Shown here: positions 1 through 9,652 of the stretch, one piece after another
Layout of the letters: each line of letters opens with the position of its first letter
Position numbering within the stretch: position 1 is the stretch's first letter
Assembly (NCBI RefSeq): GCF_026676115.1
Contig: NZ_JAPONB010000010.1
Location: 60,259-124,258 of the forward strand
From: Salinimicrobium sp. TH3
Lineage (GTDB): Bacteria; Bacteroidota; Bacteroidia; Flavobacteriales; Flavobacteriaceae
Length of the DNA stretch: 64,000 nucleotides
Direction: 5' to 3'
Program-made: the position numbers and the translations under genes
The notes under the pieces: model-generated
What the model was told of the DNA's origin: nothing
The model's database searches: none
What the model saw: only the letters and a program-made list of their open reading frames with translations

Positions 1-2609
1 GCAAATTTTTCAATCTTATGGTTACCCTCTACATTAAAGCTTAGGTCCAAGCGGTAGTAATCCGGGATTCGAAATTGGTTGCGGTTGCTGTAAAGAACGT
101 ACTCCATTCCATTTTGCACATATTTCCCTGTCGGGTAAGTCACAGGTCGCCCCGTTTGATAAACAAAATTTGCTGAAAAACTGAAACGCTGGGTAACTTT
201 GTAATTAGCTACTACGCTTAGATCATGCGGCTTATCATAATTAGAAGGAAAATACTCTCCGTTATTAACCACTTCCTCCCTGTGTTCTCCATCGAGTTGT
301 ATGTAAGAGCGGGAGTAGGTGTATCCCAGCCACCCATTTAATCTTCCCTCCGTTTTCTTCATTAGAAATTCTAAACCGTATGAGCGGCCATTTCCTTGCA
401 GTACTTCTGTCTCAATACTTTCGTTTAAGAAAAGTTGTGCACCAACTTTATAGTCGAGAATATTTTTAGATGTTTTGTAGTATCCTTCCAGACTCAGTTC
501 ATATTCGTTATTGTCAAAATTTTTATAAAGACCAAGCGAGTATTGATTTGCCTGTTGAGGTCGAACATATCTGTCTGTTAACTTGTAAGTATCGGTAGGG
601 GAGACCGTGGTATTGTTGGATAAGGTGTGGATGTATTGGTAGGTGCTGTTGTAACTAAGTTTGGTTGAGAGATCTGGCATGATGAAATATCTCGCTGAAA
701 ATCTAACTTCCGGTCCACCATAGGTGTCCATCACTTCATTTTTTCCAAAGTAAAGGGTGTCAATAACGGTATCATCATTTTTAGGGAGATCATCTTCATA
801 GATCTTTTGTGCTTTCTCTCCCAACGCCGCATACAGGGAATAACGTACACCGGCATTGATCAAAAGGCGATCGTTAACCTCGTAATTATCGGAAATAAAG
901 ACTGCCGATTCCAAACCTTTTTCCCCGGGGATTGTGAAGGGTTCAACATTCGATTCCGATCCTAGGGGTTTCAGCTCTCCCGGATGCACATTATACAATT
1001 TTCCTGAAATTCCATAATCGAATTTATGGGCATCATTCAGCAGGTAACGCATGTTTAGTTTGGCTTCGGTTTCGTTAATGGTGTAGCCAGAGGAGAAATT
1101 GTTGTTCAATTCACTCTCGTAATCAATATTAAATTTATAATTACTATTGGACAGGATTAAACTGGCCTCATTCTTTTCATTGATCTTATGGTCTGCACGT
1201 ACCGAGAAAAGCAGGTTTTCATAGCTGTAGAGAGAATCTGAAGTTATACTGAAGTGGTCATGGCTAAAATAACCTGTAGTTTTTATAGATGTTTTGTCAT
1301 TAATTTTGTGATTGTATTTTGCTAAAACATCATAAAAAGAAGCTTTGCTATTTTTTAGTGATTCCTCTTCCAGAGTTTGCAATATCCATCCCGAGTAAGT
1401 GCTTCGGCCTCCTAACAGTAAACCCGACTTTTCTTTGATTATAGGAATTTCCAAAGCAACATTGCCAGTGACAGGACCTACAGATACTTCTCCCGCAAAT
1501 TCTTTAGTATTAGCATCTTTTGAGGTAATATCAAAGACAGAGGAGAGTCTCCCGCCATATTGTGCAGGGATGCTTCCTTTGTAGATGGTCATATCTCCAG
1601 TAGTAAAAGGATTAATTGCTGAAAAGATTCCGAAGAAATGTGCAGGATTGTAAATAACAGCATCATCTAAAAGGATGAGGTTTTGATCTGTTTTGCCACC
1701 GCGAACATTAAAACCGGCGGCACCCTCCCCGGCTGTTGAAATACCCGGCAGGGTAGCTGCAACTTTCATAACATCCCTTTCTCCAAGGATCAACGGGATG
1801 TTTTTTATTTCTTCAATATCTATTTTTTCTTCTCCTGCGATAGAATTACTAACGTTCTCATCGGGATCGGATTCTAATAGGATCTCCCCTAAGAGTTCAT
1901 AATCCTCTCTTAGGTCTAAGTTCAGGTTTCCATTATTGTAAATCACTAACCTCCTGGTGATATCCTCACTTCCCAGGGACCGTGTTTGTAAAATATGGAC
2001 TCCTGCGGGAATTTTAAGGGAGTAAAACCCCTGTTGATTAGTAACAGTTCCAATATCGGTTCCTTTGATAAGAACAGCAAGATTTGAGATTGGTTTTCCT
2101 GTTTCGAGATCTTTCACCAGGCCAGAAAGAGTGAAAGTCCCTGTTCCTGAGGTCTTGTCTTCTTTCCCTATATAAACTGTTTGTATTTCTGAATTTGGCC
2201 TGTCTTCCTGGCTGTAAAAAACAGGATTATATTTTGTAGCAATTTCTTTTTTGATTTTTGGAGGAAGAGAGTCTTTTTTCGGGAAGAAACCCTGTGGCAA
2301 TTCATCGTATACGATATTGTTCCGGGTGATCACAATCTGGTTTTTATCCAGGCGGTAGAAGTTGAGAAGTGTCTCCGAAAGAATTTGTTGTAGTGCATCC
2401 TCTACAGGCACATCCTTTAGGTTGATTGAAATGTTGCCCTGGTTTACCCATTGTTCAACATAAAAGAACTTTATGTCTGTAGTCTCTTCAATTGTGAGGA
2501 GGGCCTGCTCCACAGTAGCATTTTCAAGGGTGATCGTGATTTTTGAAGATTCCTGGGCTAGAAGTAGGCCACAGTTCAAAAGAAGTAAAAACGAAATGAT
2601 TCTTCTCAA
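1..2609 (-). CDS. TonB-dependent receptor with STN and carboxypeptidase-like domains (3' end cut by window edge)
   Basis: Outer-membrane beta-barrel receptor that would import a ligand using TonB energy. The frame is open from 2609 to the window edge (about 869 codons), so the last barrel strands are missing. Residues 1-19 form a signal peptide. About 20-72 resemble the STN (secretin/TonB short N-terminal) domain, about 140-225 a carboxypeptidase-regulatory-like fold, and a plug motif GFNVRGG sits near 299-305, followed by aromatic barrel strands. The only start that includes the signal peptide is a TTG at 2607-2609; an in-frame TAA lies two codons upstream of it. It begins 14 nt after the upstream gene ends, so the two are probably co-transcribed. 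STN domains often act with anti-sigma factors, but no sigma/anti-sigma pair is visible here. Ligand unknown. Confidence 0.9.
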   Translation of the reverse strand, partial: MRRIISFLLLLNCGLLLAQESSKITITLENATVEQALLTIEETTDIKFFYVEQWVNQGNISINLKDVPVEDALQQILSETLLNFYRLDKNQIVITRNNIVYDELPQGFFPKKDSLPPKIKKEIATKYNPVFYSQEDRPNSEIQTVYIGKEDKTSGTGTFTLSGLVKDLETGKPISNLAVLIKGTDIGTVTNQQGFYSLKIPAGVHILQTRSLGSEDITRRLVIYNNGNLNLDLREDYELLGEILLESDPDENVSNSIAGEEKIDIEEIKNIPLILGERDVMKVAATLPGISTAGEGAAGFNVRGGKTDQNLILLDDAVIYNPAHFFGIFSAINPFTTGDMTIYKGSIPAQYGGRLSSVFDITSKDANTKEFAGEVSVGPVTGNVALEIPIIKEKSGLLLGGRSTYSGWILQTLEEESLKNSKASFYDVLAKYNHKINDKTSIKTTGYFSHDHFSITSDSLYSYENLLFSVRADHKINEKNEASLILSNSNYKFNIDYESELNNNFSSGYTINETEAKLNMRYLLNDAHKFDYGISGKLYNVHPGELKPLGSESNVEPFTIPGEKGLESAVFISDNYEVNDRLLINAGVRYSLYAALGEKAQKIYEDDLPKNDDTVIDTLYFGKNEVMDTYGGPEVRFSARYFIMPDLSTKLSYNSTYQYIHTLSNNTTVSPTDTYKLTDRYVRPQQANQYSLGLYKNFDNNEYELSLEGYYKTSKNILDYKVGAQLFLNESIETEVLQGNGRSYGLEFLMKKTEGRLNGWLGYTYSRSYIQLDGEHREEVVNNGEYFPSNYDKPHDLSVVANYKVTQRFSFSANFVYQTGRPVTYPTGKYVQNGMEYVLYSNRNQFRIPDYYRLDLSFNVEGNHKIEKF

Positions 2610-2623
2610 TGTTTATTGTGTTT

Positions 2624-3430
2624 TTACAAATGGGAATTAAGGCTTTGAAGCAGTTGTGACAGGAAGCGATCGGGATTTTCTTTTCTTAGTTGCCTGTTAC
2701 TTCTGTAGAAGATCCTAATTTGTTTTTCATGATCTGGAAAGATCTTCTGAACGTCCCTTCTGGAATTTATTGGAAAGTACGAGTCCCTATAATAGATCAC
2801 GTGTTGCGGATCATCATTTTCAAATTCATAGTACGTAAAATTCCTGTCCAGGTGCTTACTTATTTTCTTTACATGTTTTTTCAATAACATTACCTCCGGC
2901 AAATTCAGCAATACCTCATGGAATCCCTGAACTTCGGAACTTTCTTTTGACGGTACTCTAATGAAAGCATGATTTCTAATATTGAAGGAATCGACATTCT
3001 CCTTGTGTAGCTCAAAATTTGACACTCCACCTGAGTTTTGAAGTAGGACTAACAGGATGTCATCGTAAATATTGTATTTTAAAGAAATATCAAAGTAAGG
3101 TTGACCGTCGTACTGTAGGTTTCCTGACATGAAATCTGATGAGAGGAAATATTTGTGCTGGTCGTTTCTGATTATATGTTGCTCCAGGTATTCAACGCCA
3201 TTGGAGAGTCCAGTGTTTTCTAAAGCAATAGCCTTGTCAAAAACTTTGTAAGAGGTCACCAGCTCTTCACTATTCTGTGAATAGGAGGAAAGGGCTGTAC
3301 CAACAAGCAGGAGGCCTAATGCTAATAAATGGATATTGTGTTTTTTGATTTGTGAAAAGAATTTATTAAATCTGAATAGCTTTGTAGTTATTGTGATACA
3401 AAAGGATTGGTATTCTAGGTAAAAATACAT
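2624..3430 (-). CDS. Hypothetical secreted protein upstream of TonB receptor
   Basis: Not recognised as a named family. The 268-residue product has an unusually long basic N-terminus (about 32 residues) before a hydrophobic stretch at about 33-50 ending in SSYSQ, which looks like a signal peptide. The rest is soluble, mixed and rich in Asp, Asn, Tyr and Lys, with no membrane segment. No later ATG, GTG or TTG lies before the hydrophobic stretch, so 3430 is the only visible start, though a non-standard start nearer the signal peptide is possible. The 14-nt gap to the TonB receptor suggests a shared operon and perhaps a periplasmic or surface partner role; that is inference. Confidence 0.65.
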   Translation of the reverse strand: MYFYLEYQSFCITITTKLFRFNKFFSQIKKHNIHLLALGLLLVGTALSSYSQNSEELVTSYKVFDKAIALENTGLSNGVEYLEQHIIRNDQHKYFLSSDFMSGNLQYDGQPYFDISLKYNIYDDILLVLLQNSGGVSNFELHKENVDSFNIRNHAFIRVPSKESSEVQGFHEVLLNLPEVMLLKKHVKKISKHLDRNFTYYEFENDDPQHVIYYRDSYFPINSRRDVQKIFPDHEKQIRIFYRSNRQLRKENPDRFLSQLLQSLNSHL

Positions 3431-3501
3431 TTTTTTTAGAATAATCTAGATTTGCCTTGATAAAAAATTCGGTTGCTGTTTAATAATTATTTCATTTTAG
3501 T

Positions 3502-3541
3502 AAAAAACAAAGCCACCTAAAATTTGCTTTTAGGTGGCTTT
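3502..3541 (-). terminator. Rho-independent terminator of the susC-susD operon
   Basis: A perfect 14-bp inverted repeat (3509-3522 with 3528-3541, 5-nt loop) is followed on the minus strand by six T residues (A run at 3502-3507). It lies 44 nt past the SusD stop codon, oriented to end that operon. Confidence 0.9.
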
Positions 3542-3584
3542 TATAATTACAGGATATTAAAATCCTTTTCCTTTATATTTTGGA

Positions 3585-5018
3585 TTAATCCAGATCCCAG
3601 AATATTCTGGTTTGTAGTTCGTCACCTCCCATTGCGCTTATAGCAGCGGCCAGGTTCTCCCCATTAAGAGTTGCCTCTGTAGTAGGATAGGTGAATCTAA
3701 GTGGTACAGGAAGACCAGATTGTGCTGCGTTTGGCAACTCAGGAACATCAAGTTTTCTCCATGTAGACCATGCTTCGAATCCTCTGTTGTATAGAGCGAT
3801 CCATTTCTGCATCCCTAATCTTTGTACCCATACAGTTTCATCCCATGCTACTTCAGGCTGAGCAAGATATTCATTAGCCTCTTCTTCGGTACCACCCCAG
3901 TAAAGGATAGAAGATGTGATAGCTTCATTGTAATGAGCTTCAGCATCCTCTGTGATATATCCTCTTGCAGCAGCTTCAGCTATAAGAAATTCCACTTCAG
4001 TGTAGTCAAGGATAACACCCTCTAATGTTGGATCTTCAAAAATTTCACTGTAGATAGTGCTGTTACCCTGGGTGTTTCCGTTAGCACCATAAGTACCACC
4101 TTCGTACACACCTTCTCCAAGATTCTGAGCAAAATAATCATTTCTTCTTGGATCATCCAGTTCATTCATTACATCTACAATAGTATGTGCTGCAACGAAA
4201 TCTGCACGACCAGATTGTACCAAATCTTCCCAGAGAGGGTTAGTGTTTGGAGCAGATGCAAGATATTGAATTGTAGCATCGTCTGCGTGAGATTCAAAAA
4301 CACCTGCGGCAATAGCTTCAGTAGCCATAGTTGCAGCTTTTGCGTCATCAACATTAGCATATCTTAAAGCTAGTCTAAGCTTTAATGAGTTAGCGAATTT
4401 TGACCATTGTGCTGCATCACCATTATAAATGTAATCTGCACCGCCACCAAAACCTCCGGCTCCTGCCTCAAGTTGAGAAATTGCAGCGTTCAATCTTACG
4501 ACAAGGTCTGCGTAGATGGCAGCGTCGTCATCATATACTGGGGTCGAATCATCAGCATTTAAAGCTTCTGTGTAAGGAATATCTCCAAAAGTGTCAACCA
4601 GTACATGCCAGGTGAATACCTGTAATATTTCGATCATTGCTTTTCTATTCTGAAGATTAGCTTCAGTAAGAGTTGGATCGGGATTCTCGGTAAGGATCAT
4701 GTCTGCCTCCTTAAGGTCCTTTAATACGTCACGGTATAAGATAATCCATTGTGAACCATTAATGTTCCTTCCAACCAAGTCGTAGTTCGCTTCATCGGTA
4801 TAGGTGGTTTCGGTCCAATACTGGGCCACCAATCTAAAAATGTTCGTGTTAACATTTGTATTGACCATCTGGTCAAACAAATTTTTGGTTGCATTCGAAA
4901 ACAGTACATCTGCAGGAACTTCTGTTGGATTTTTCGTGTCAACGTTGACTTCCGAAAGATCATCAGAGCATGCAAAGACTGTTGCAGCCATAAAAAGGAT
5001 GAAAATTATTTTCTTCAT
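3585..5018 (-). CDS. SusD/RagB-like nutrient-binding outer-membrane lipoprotein
   Basis: Surface lipoprotein that lids a SusC porin and captures its ligand. The 477-residue product starts with a lipoprotein signal (hydrophobic core to about residue 16, lipobox FAC followed by SDD, the acidic +2 to +4 pattern of surface-exported Bacteroidota lipoproteins). The remainder is helical and TPR-like with the Trp/Tyr-rich segments of the SusD-like_2 group. It lies 11 nt downstream of susC, the canonical order, and ends before a strong terminator. No glycoside hydrolase, sulfatase or peptidase is adjacent, so the substrate cannot be inferred from context. Confidence 0.93.
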   Translation of the reverse strand: MKKIIFILFMAATVFACSDDLSEVNVDTKNPTEVPADVLFSNATKNLFDQMVNTNVNTNIFRLVAQYWTETTYTDEANYDLVGRNINGSQWIILYRDVLKDLKEADMILTENPDPTLTEANLQNRKAMIEILQVFTWHVLVDTFGDIPYTEALNADDSTPVYDDDAAIYADLVVRLNAAISQLEAGAGGFGGGADYIYNGDAAQWSKFANSLKLRLALRYANVDDAKAATMATEAIAAGVFESHADDATIQYLASAPNTNPLWEDLVQSGRADFVAAHTIVDVMNELDDPRRNDYFAQNLGEGVYEGGTYGANGNTQGNSTIYSEIFEDPTLEGVILDYTEVEFLIAEAAARGYITEDAEAHYNEAITSSILYWGGTEEEANEYLAQPEVAWDETVWVQRLGMQKWIALYNRGFEAWSTWRKLDVPELPNAAQSGLPVPLRFTYPTTEATLNGENLAAAISAMGGDELQTRIFWDLD

Positions 5019-5029
5019 GATTTATATTT

Positions 5030-8000
5030 TTAAAATTGTAGTCTTACGTTAAAACCATATTCTCTGGATGTTGGAATGGCTCCAGACTGGTATCCCTGAA
5101 TGTTTCCAGAGCTTAAGCCTGCTTCTGGATCTGAGTAAGGGATATTTTTGTCGATGATCCAAAGGTTTCTTCCCACCGCAGAAAGAGTAATATCTGTCAT
5201 AGAAATTCTTTCAGATAAACTTGCTGGAAAAGAATAAGACAATGTTACCTCTCTTAGCTTTACAAAACTCGCATCGTATACATGGTATGCATTTGGTGCA
5301 TAACCATAACCAATGGCGTTTGCATAGTTCTCCATTTGAGTTCTTGTAGTATTTGGAGATCCATCAGGATTAACTCCTTCCAATAATAGTCCACCACCAT
5401 CGGCGATTGGGTCTCTTACAGGATTTCCAAGTTCATTAAGTCCAGCAGTCTTGGCCGGTACTCCGGTTGCGAAACCATACCAGGTATCAAGTGAGAAGAT
5501 GTCTCCACCTTCTTGTATGTCAATAAGGAAACTTAAGGAAATATCCTTGTAAGATAAGGAGTTGCTAATACCTGCTTTCCAGTCTGGATTGATATCACCA
5601 ATCACCTGAGGAGTTCCATCTACAACGAACCTTCCATTAGTTGGATTGATCACAGGACCACTTCCATCTTCTAAATAGGTATAGTTAGTTCCCCAGATCG
5701 TTCCGTAAGGTTGTCCTACTGTAGCATTAATAGTTATTCCTCCCTGAAGTGCTGCCATTTGCAGGTTCTGGTTGTCCTCAAATAATGAAAGTACTTCACT
5801 TTCATTCTTGTACCAGTTAGCGTTGATTCTCCATTCGAAGTCTGTAGTTCTAATTGGGCTACCATAAAAACTAAGCTCAATACCCTTGTTTTCGATCTCA
5901 CCGGCATTTACCCATCTTCTTGTATATCCGGTTGCAGCAGAAACTGTAACTGGCATCAATTGGTCAACAGAATTTGACTGGTAAACGGCGGCATCAAAAC
6001 CTACACGTCTTTGGAAAAAAGACATTTCTACACCAGCTTCCCAACTCTTGGTTGTCTCATTCTTAAGGTTTGGATTGTTTGCTGTACTGGAAACCGAATA
6101 AAGAGGAGTCGTAAAGTTAGTTGGACTAAAGTAAGTGTCATTTACAGACAATGCCGGAGCATAGTTACCTACTTCTGCATAGTTAGCTCTGAACTTACCG
6201 AAACTTAACCAGTTGTTATCAAGTAATTCTGAGAATACAAGACTGGTTGACACAGAAGGATAGAAATATGTGTTATCCTCTTCTGGTAAAGAAGATACTT
6301 CATCAAATCTTCCTGTTACATCCACATATAAGAAATCTCTGTATCCAAAAGATGCACTGGCAAAATAACCATTTGTATGAAGTTCTGTAACTTCTTCAGT
6401 TGGTGGTACCAGAAGGTTTACAGAATTTGATAGAGCAAATAGGCCAGGGATCACCAAACCACCAGTGGTTGATGCTCTCATTTGAGACATATCCATTCTT
6501 CTTGCTGTAACACCAAGAATACCTGCAAGGTTGATATCTTCATTTAGATCGTGATCAAAATTAAGAAGAAGGTCATAGTTGAGTTCTTTATAGGTAGCAT
6601 CATATCTACGGTAGTGTGGTACTCCATTACTTCCTACGTTTCTTCTTTCTTCACGGAAATCATTGTAGTAATCCATAGATACACGTCCTGTAGCAGTAAG
6701 CCAGTCTGTAAATGTGTAATTTACATTGAAGTTACCGTAAACTCTGTTTCTTTCATCACTCTGATAGTTCTCATAAAGTTGCCAGTATGGGTTATCAGTA
6801 TAGATAGGGAGGAAATTTCCATTTTCTGCATCTGCATAGTTCCATGTGATGTTACGCCCGGTTTCGAAATAGGCTCTTTTCTGAGCTTCAAAATCAACGT
6901 TTGCCTGGTTCCATTGACGCATAGACTGGAAAATGTTTGTTCCACTGTATCCTGTACCGTAACGTCCTTTACCGCTTGTGTTGGTATAAGTGGCAGTAAC
7001 TCCTGCAGTTAATTTGTCGGTGAAGTCATGAGTAGCTTTTACATCTACAGTGTTTCTTCTAATATTACTGTTTGGAAGAATACCTTCCTGATCGTAAAGT
7101 GTGTAACCTAATCTGTAGGTGCTTTTGTCAGTTCCCCCATCAAGTGAGATACTGTTGTTGTAAGAAACCCCTGTTCTAAAAATAGATTCTGGTCCATTCT
7201 CTGCAGCTGTCCATGGTGTAGCTTGAAGGTAGTTTGGAGATTCAGGATATAAAGCATCCCACTGGAATACCATTAAACTAGGATCAAATCTAGCACCAAA
7301 AGATGCATCCTCAGTAAAAGGAACAACAAGATCATCTGTCCCGTCACCGTCTACATCCCAACTGTCGAAATAACCTGTTTCATAGAATTCACCATAGCCG
7401 GCACCGTATTCTTTTTGGTAATCAACAAAAGTGTCATCATCCATCTTAGAGAATGTTACTCCAGAAGAAATTGTAACACCAATGTCCTCATTTTTTTGAC
7501 CTGACTTAGTAGTGATGATAATTACACCGTTTGCAGCACGTGATCCATAAAGAGCAGATGCAGCAGCACCTTTTAAAACGTTTACGGAAGCTACATCATC
7601 TGGGTTGATATCCATTGCGGCGTTACCATAATCGTATCCCCCTCTACCTGTAGTTTGGTCTGAAGTGTTAGTGTTTTCATTACTAATAGGCACTCCGTCA
7701 ACTACGAATAAAGGTTGGTTATTACCTGTTAAAGAGGTGTAACCACGGATGATAATGTTAGAAGAACCACCTAAAGTACTACTTTTCTTAATGTCAAGAC
7801 CCGAAACTTTCCCGGATAATGAGTTGATGAAGTTTCCTTCTTTTGCGGTGTTTACTTCGGCGCCGCTAACCTCTTCGGTTGCATAACCCAGAGACCGCTT
7901 CTCCCTGGAAATACCCAGAGCAGTCACCACCACTTCTTCAAGTTGTGCAGCATCTTGCTGTAGTACGACATCTATTGTATCTACATTAGTAACAGGATAT

Positions 8001-8248
8001 TCTGCAGTTTTCATTCCTAAATAGGAAAAAACCAGAACTTCGCCCTGACTTACTTCAATAGAATAATTTCCGTCGAAATCGGTTTGCACCCCTTTGGTTG
8101 TACCCTTAACGAGTACGTTTACACCTGGGAGAGGCATTCCGTTACCATCGGTCACAGTACCCGTGACTGTGAGATCTTGTTGTGCAAATGTTATTTGCAC
8201 GACTAACGCCAGTAACAGCGTTAGCATTCCACTTAACTTTGTTTTCAT
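5030..8248 (-). CDS. SusC/RagA family TonB-linked outer-membrane porin
   Basis: TonB-dependent beta-barrel that imports oligomers delivered by its SusD partner. With the start at 8248 it has 1072 residues: signal peptide about 1-23 ending TFAQ, carboxypeptidase-like beta-sandwich about 25-112 (GTVTDGNGMPLPGVNVLVKG type), the SusC signature EEVVVTALG near 123-131, a plug with NIIIRG and PLFVVDGVP, then a long aromatic-rich barrel ending in the terminal phenylalanine expected of BAM substrates. The frame stays open to 8299, but the extra 17 residues precede a complete signal peptide, so 8248 is preferred. A box close to TAnnTTTG (CAAATTTG) lies about 25 nt upstream of 8248 with a TTG 20 nt before it; this promoter is only tentative. 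Partner is the SusD gene 11 nt downstream. Confidence 0.94.
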   Translation of the reverse strand: MKTKLSGMLTLLLALVVQITFAQQDLTVTGTVTDGNGMPLPGVNVLVKGTTKGVQTDFDGNYSIEVSQGEVLVFSYLGMKTAEYPVTNVDTIDVVLQQDAAQLEEVVVTALGISREKRSLGYATEEVSGAEVNTAKEGNFINSLSGKVSGLDIKKSSTLGGSSNIIIRGYTSLTGNNQPLFVVDGVPISNENTNTSDQTTGRGGYDYGNAAMDINPDDVASVNVLKGAAASALYGSRAANGVIIITTKSGQKNEDIGVTISSGVTFSKMDDDTFVDYQKEYGAGYGEFYETGYFDSWDVDGDGTDDLVVPFTEDASFGARFDPSLMVFQWDALYPESPNYLQATPWTAAENGPESIFRTGVSYNNSISLDGGTDKSTYRLGYTLYDQEGILPNSNIRRNTVDVKATHDFTDKLTAGVTATYTNTSGKGRYGTGYSGTNIFQSMRQWNQANVDFEAQKRAYFETGRNITWNYADAENGNFLPIYTDNPYWQLYENYQSDERNRVYGNFNVNYTFTDWLTATGRVSMDYYNDFREERRNVGSNGVPHYRRYDATYKELNYDLLLNFDHDLNEDINLAGILGVTARRMDMSQMRASTTGGLVIPGLFALSNSVNLLVPPTEEVTELHTNGYFASASFGYRDFLYVDVTGRFDEVSSLPEEDNTYFYPSVSTSLVFSELLDNNWLSFGKFRANYAEVGNYAPALSVNDTYFSPTNFTTPLYSVSSTANNPNLKNETTKSWEAGVEMSFFQRRVGFDAAVYQSNSVDQLMPVTVSAATGYTRRWVNAGEIENKGIELSFYGSPIRTTDFEWRINANWYKNESEVLSLFEDNQNLQMAALQGGITINATVGQPYGTIWGTNYTYLEDGSGPVINPTNGRFVVDGTPQVIGDINPDWKAGISNSLSYKDISLSFLIDIQEGGDIFSLDTWYGFATGVPAKTAGLNELGNPVRDPIADGGGLLLEGVNPDGSPNTTRTQMENYANAIGYGYAPNAYHVYDASFVKLREVTLSYSFPASLSERISMTDITLSAVGRNLWIIDKNIPYSDPEAGLSSGNIQGYQSGAIPTSREYGFNVRLQF

Positions 8249-8668
8249 TTTAAGATTTATTTGAATTAGCCAGTGCCAAATTTGACGATAAATTGTCATG
8301 TGAGCAACTTTTTTTCTTTAAAAAATCATTTTAAGCTTCTTTCGGGGTCAATATTTAGCTTTTATTTAACCTTTTTTATGATTTCATGATATTTATGTAG
8401 TTGCCTTATTTGTAGCTCAATAGAATGTATAAGAGAGGTGTAATAGTTTTTCATCTTTATGCTTCCAGGTGTTTAAAAATTAAATTTTAATATAAATTTT
8501 TCAGAATAAAAGTGTCAAACTCTATTGCGTGTTAAAAAGCTTAAAACGGTAAACGTCCATATTAAATAATTCCTGTTTTAGGAGAATGTTTGACAGATGA
8601 AACCGCAGGAAGGGGAATGCTGAGTTTTTTTAAAAAGATGATATGTCTGAAAATTAATTCCTTAAGAT
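8249..8668. other. Intergenic region between divergent susC and rpsL
   Basis: AT-rich divergent spacer of about 420 nt. I see no convincing reading frame or stable hairpin. It must hold the susC promoter on the minus strand; the rpsL promoter lies just to its right. Confidence 0.6.
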
Positions 8669-8698
8669 TTGATTAATCCGGTTTTATTTCTACCTTTG
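8669..8698 (+). promoter_or_regulatory. Bacteroidota-type promoter of the rpsL translation block
   Basis: A -33 TTG (8669-8671) and a perfect -7 box TACCTTTG (8691-8698) are separated by 19 nt, matching the TTG-N(17-23)-TAnnTTTG consensus of Bacteroidota housekeeping promoters. Transcription should begin near 8704, giving a leader of about 50 nt before rpsL. Confidence 0.85.
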
Positions 8699-8753
8699 CA
8701 GACCTTTTTAAAAAAGGGATTATATCAAATAAATAATTAGTGTAAAAGAAATT

Positions 8754-9128
8754 ATGCCAACAATTTCACAATTAGTACGAAAAGGAAGAGCTACAATTAC
8801 CAAGAAGAGTAAATCGGCTGCTTTGGATTCCTGTCCTCAAAGACGAGGAGTATGTACTCGTGTTTACACCACTACACCTAAGAAACCAAACTCTGCTATG
8901 CGTAAAGTAGCAAGGGTAAGGTTGACTAACGGTAAAGAGGTGAACGCGTACATCCCCGGTGAAGGACACAACCTCCAGGAGCACTCGATAGTATTGGTTA
9001 GAGGCGGAAGAGTTAAAGATTTGCCTGGAGTAAGGTATCATATTGTGCGTGGAGCCCTTGACACCGCTGGTGTTGCAGGAAGAACTCAGCGCAGGTCCAA
9101 GTATGGTGCTAAAAAGCCTAAGAAATAA
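8754..9128 (+). CDS. rpsL: 30S ribosomal protein S12
   Basis: Decoding-centre protein of the small subunit that monitors codon-anticodon pairing. At 124 residues it is full length. The conserved loops TTPKKPNSA (about 40-48) and [11 protein letters not shown] (about 83-93) are present. Both contain the unmutated lysine/proline context, so nothing suggests streptomycin resistance. First gene of the str cluster, 45 nt before rpsG, driven by the promoter at 8669-8698. Confidence 0.98.
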   Translation: MPTISQLVRKGRATITKKSKSAALDSCPQRRGVCTRVYTTTPKKPNSAMRKVARVRLTNGKEVNAYIPGEGHNLQEHSIVLVRGGRVKDLPGVRYHIVRGALDTAGVAGRTQRRSKYGAKKPKK

Positions 9129-9172
9129 TCTATTTCCACGGCAAGTAACAATTAACTTATTACAAAGAAGAA

Positions 9173-9649
9173 ATGAGAAAAAGACAGGCGAAAAAAAGGC
9201 CACTTTTACCAGATCCAAAGTTTAATGATCAGTTAGTAACACGTTTTGTTAACATGATGATGTGGGATGGTAAAAAATCTGTAGCCTTTAAAGTTTTCTA
9301 CGATGCTATTGCTATAGTAGAAGAGAAAAAACAAGACGAAGAAAAAACTGCACTTGAGCTTTGGAAAGATGCTCTTTCTAATGTTATGCCTCACGTAGAA
9401 GTACGTAGTCGTAGAGTTGGAGGTGCTACTTTTCAGATCCCAATGCAAATTAGACCAGATCGTAAAGTTTCGACCGCTATGAAGTGGTTGATTTCCTTTT
9501 CCAGGAAGCGTAACGAGAAATCTATGGCTCAAAGATTAGCTGCAGAGGTTCTTGCTGCTGCTAAAGAAGAAGGTGCGGCTGTGAAGAAGAGGGTTGATAC
9601 CCATAAGATGGCTGAAGCTAACAAAGCATTCTCTCACTTTAGATTCTAA
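9173..9649 (+). CDS. rpsG: 30S ribosomal protein S7
   Basis: Primary binder of the 3' major domain of 16S rRNA that nucleates head assembly and lies beside the E site. The 158 residues match the usual length; the N-terminus [17 protein letters not shown] and the central beta-ribbon with [16 protein letters not shown] are typical. The C-terminus ends AFSHFRF, the short bacterial form. It sits between rpsL and fusA and is 3 nt from fusA, consistent with one transcript. Confidence 0.98.
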   Translation: MRKRQAKKRPLLPDPKFNDQLVTRFVNMMMWDGKKSVAFKVFYDAIAIVEEKKQDEEKTALELWKDALSNVMPHVEVRSRRVGGATFQIPMQIRPDRKVSTAMKWLISFSRKRNEKSMAQRLAAEVLAAAKEEGAAVKKRVDTHKMAEANKAFSHFRF

Positions 9650-9652
9650 AAA

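Noticed and set aside
6551..7012. 153-codon open frame on the plus strand within susC
   Set aside because: It lies antisense to the well-supported SusC gene, is Val/Ile/Ser/Cys-rich without family features, and has no promoter; a shadow frame.
8754..9128. Streptomycin-resistance form of rpsL
   Set aside because: The lysine- and proline-containing loops where such changes occur look wild type.
8772..9218. 148-codon minus-strand frame over rpsL and rpsG
   Set aside because: Antisense to two certain ribosomal genes, with no recognisable domain; a by-product of their codon usage.
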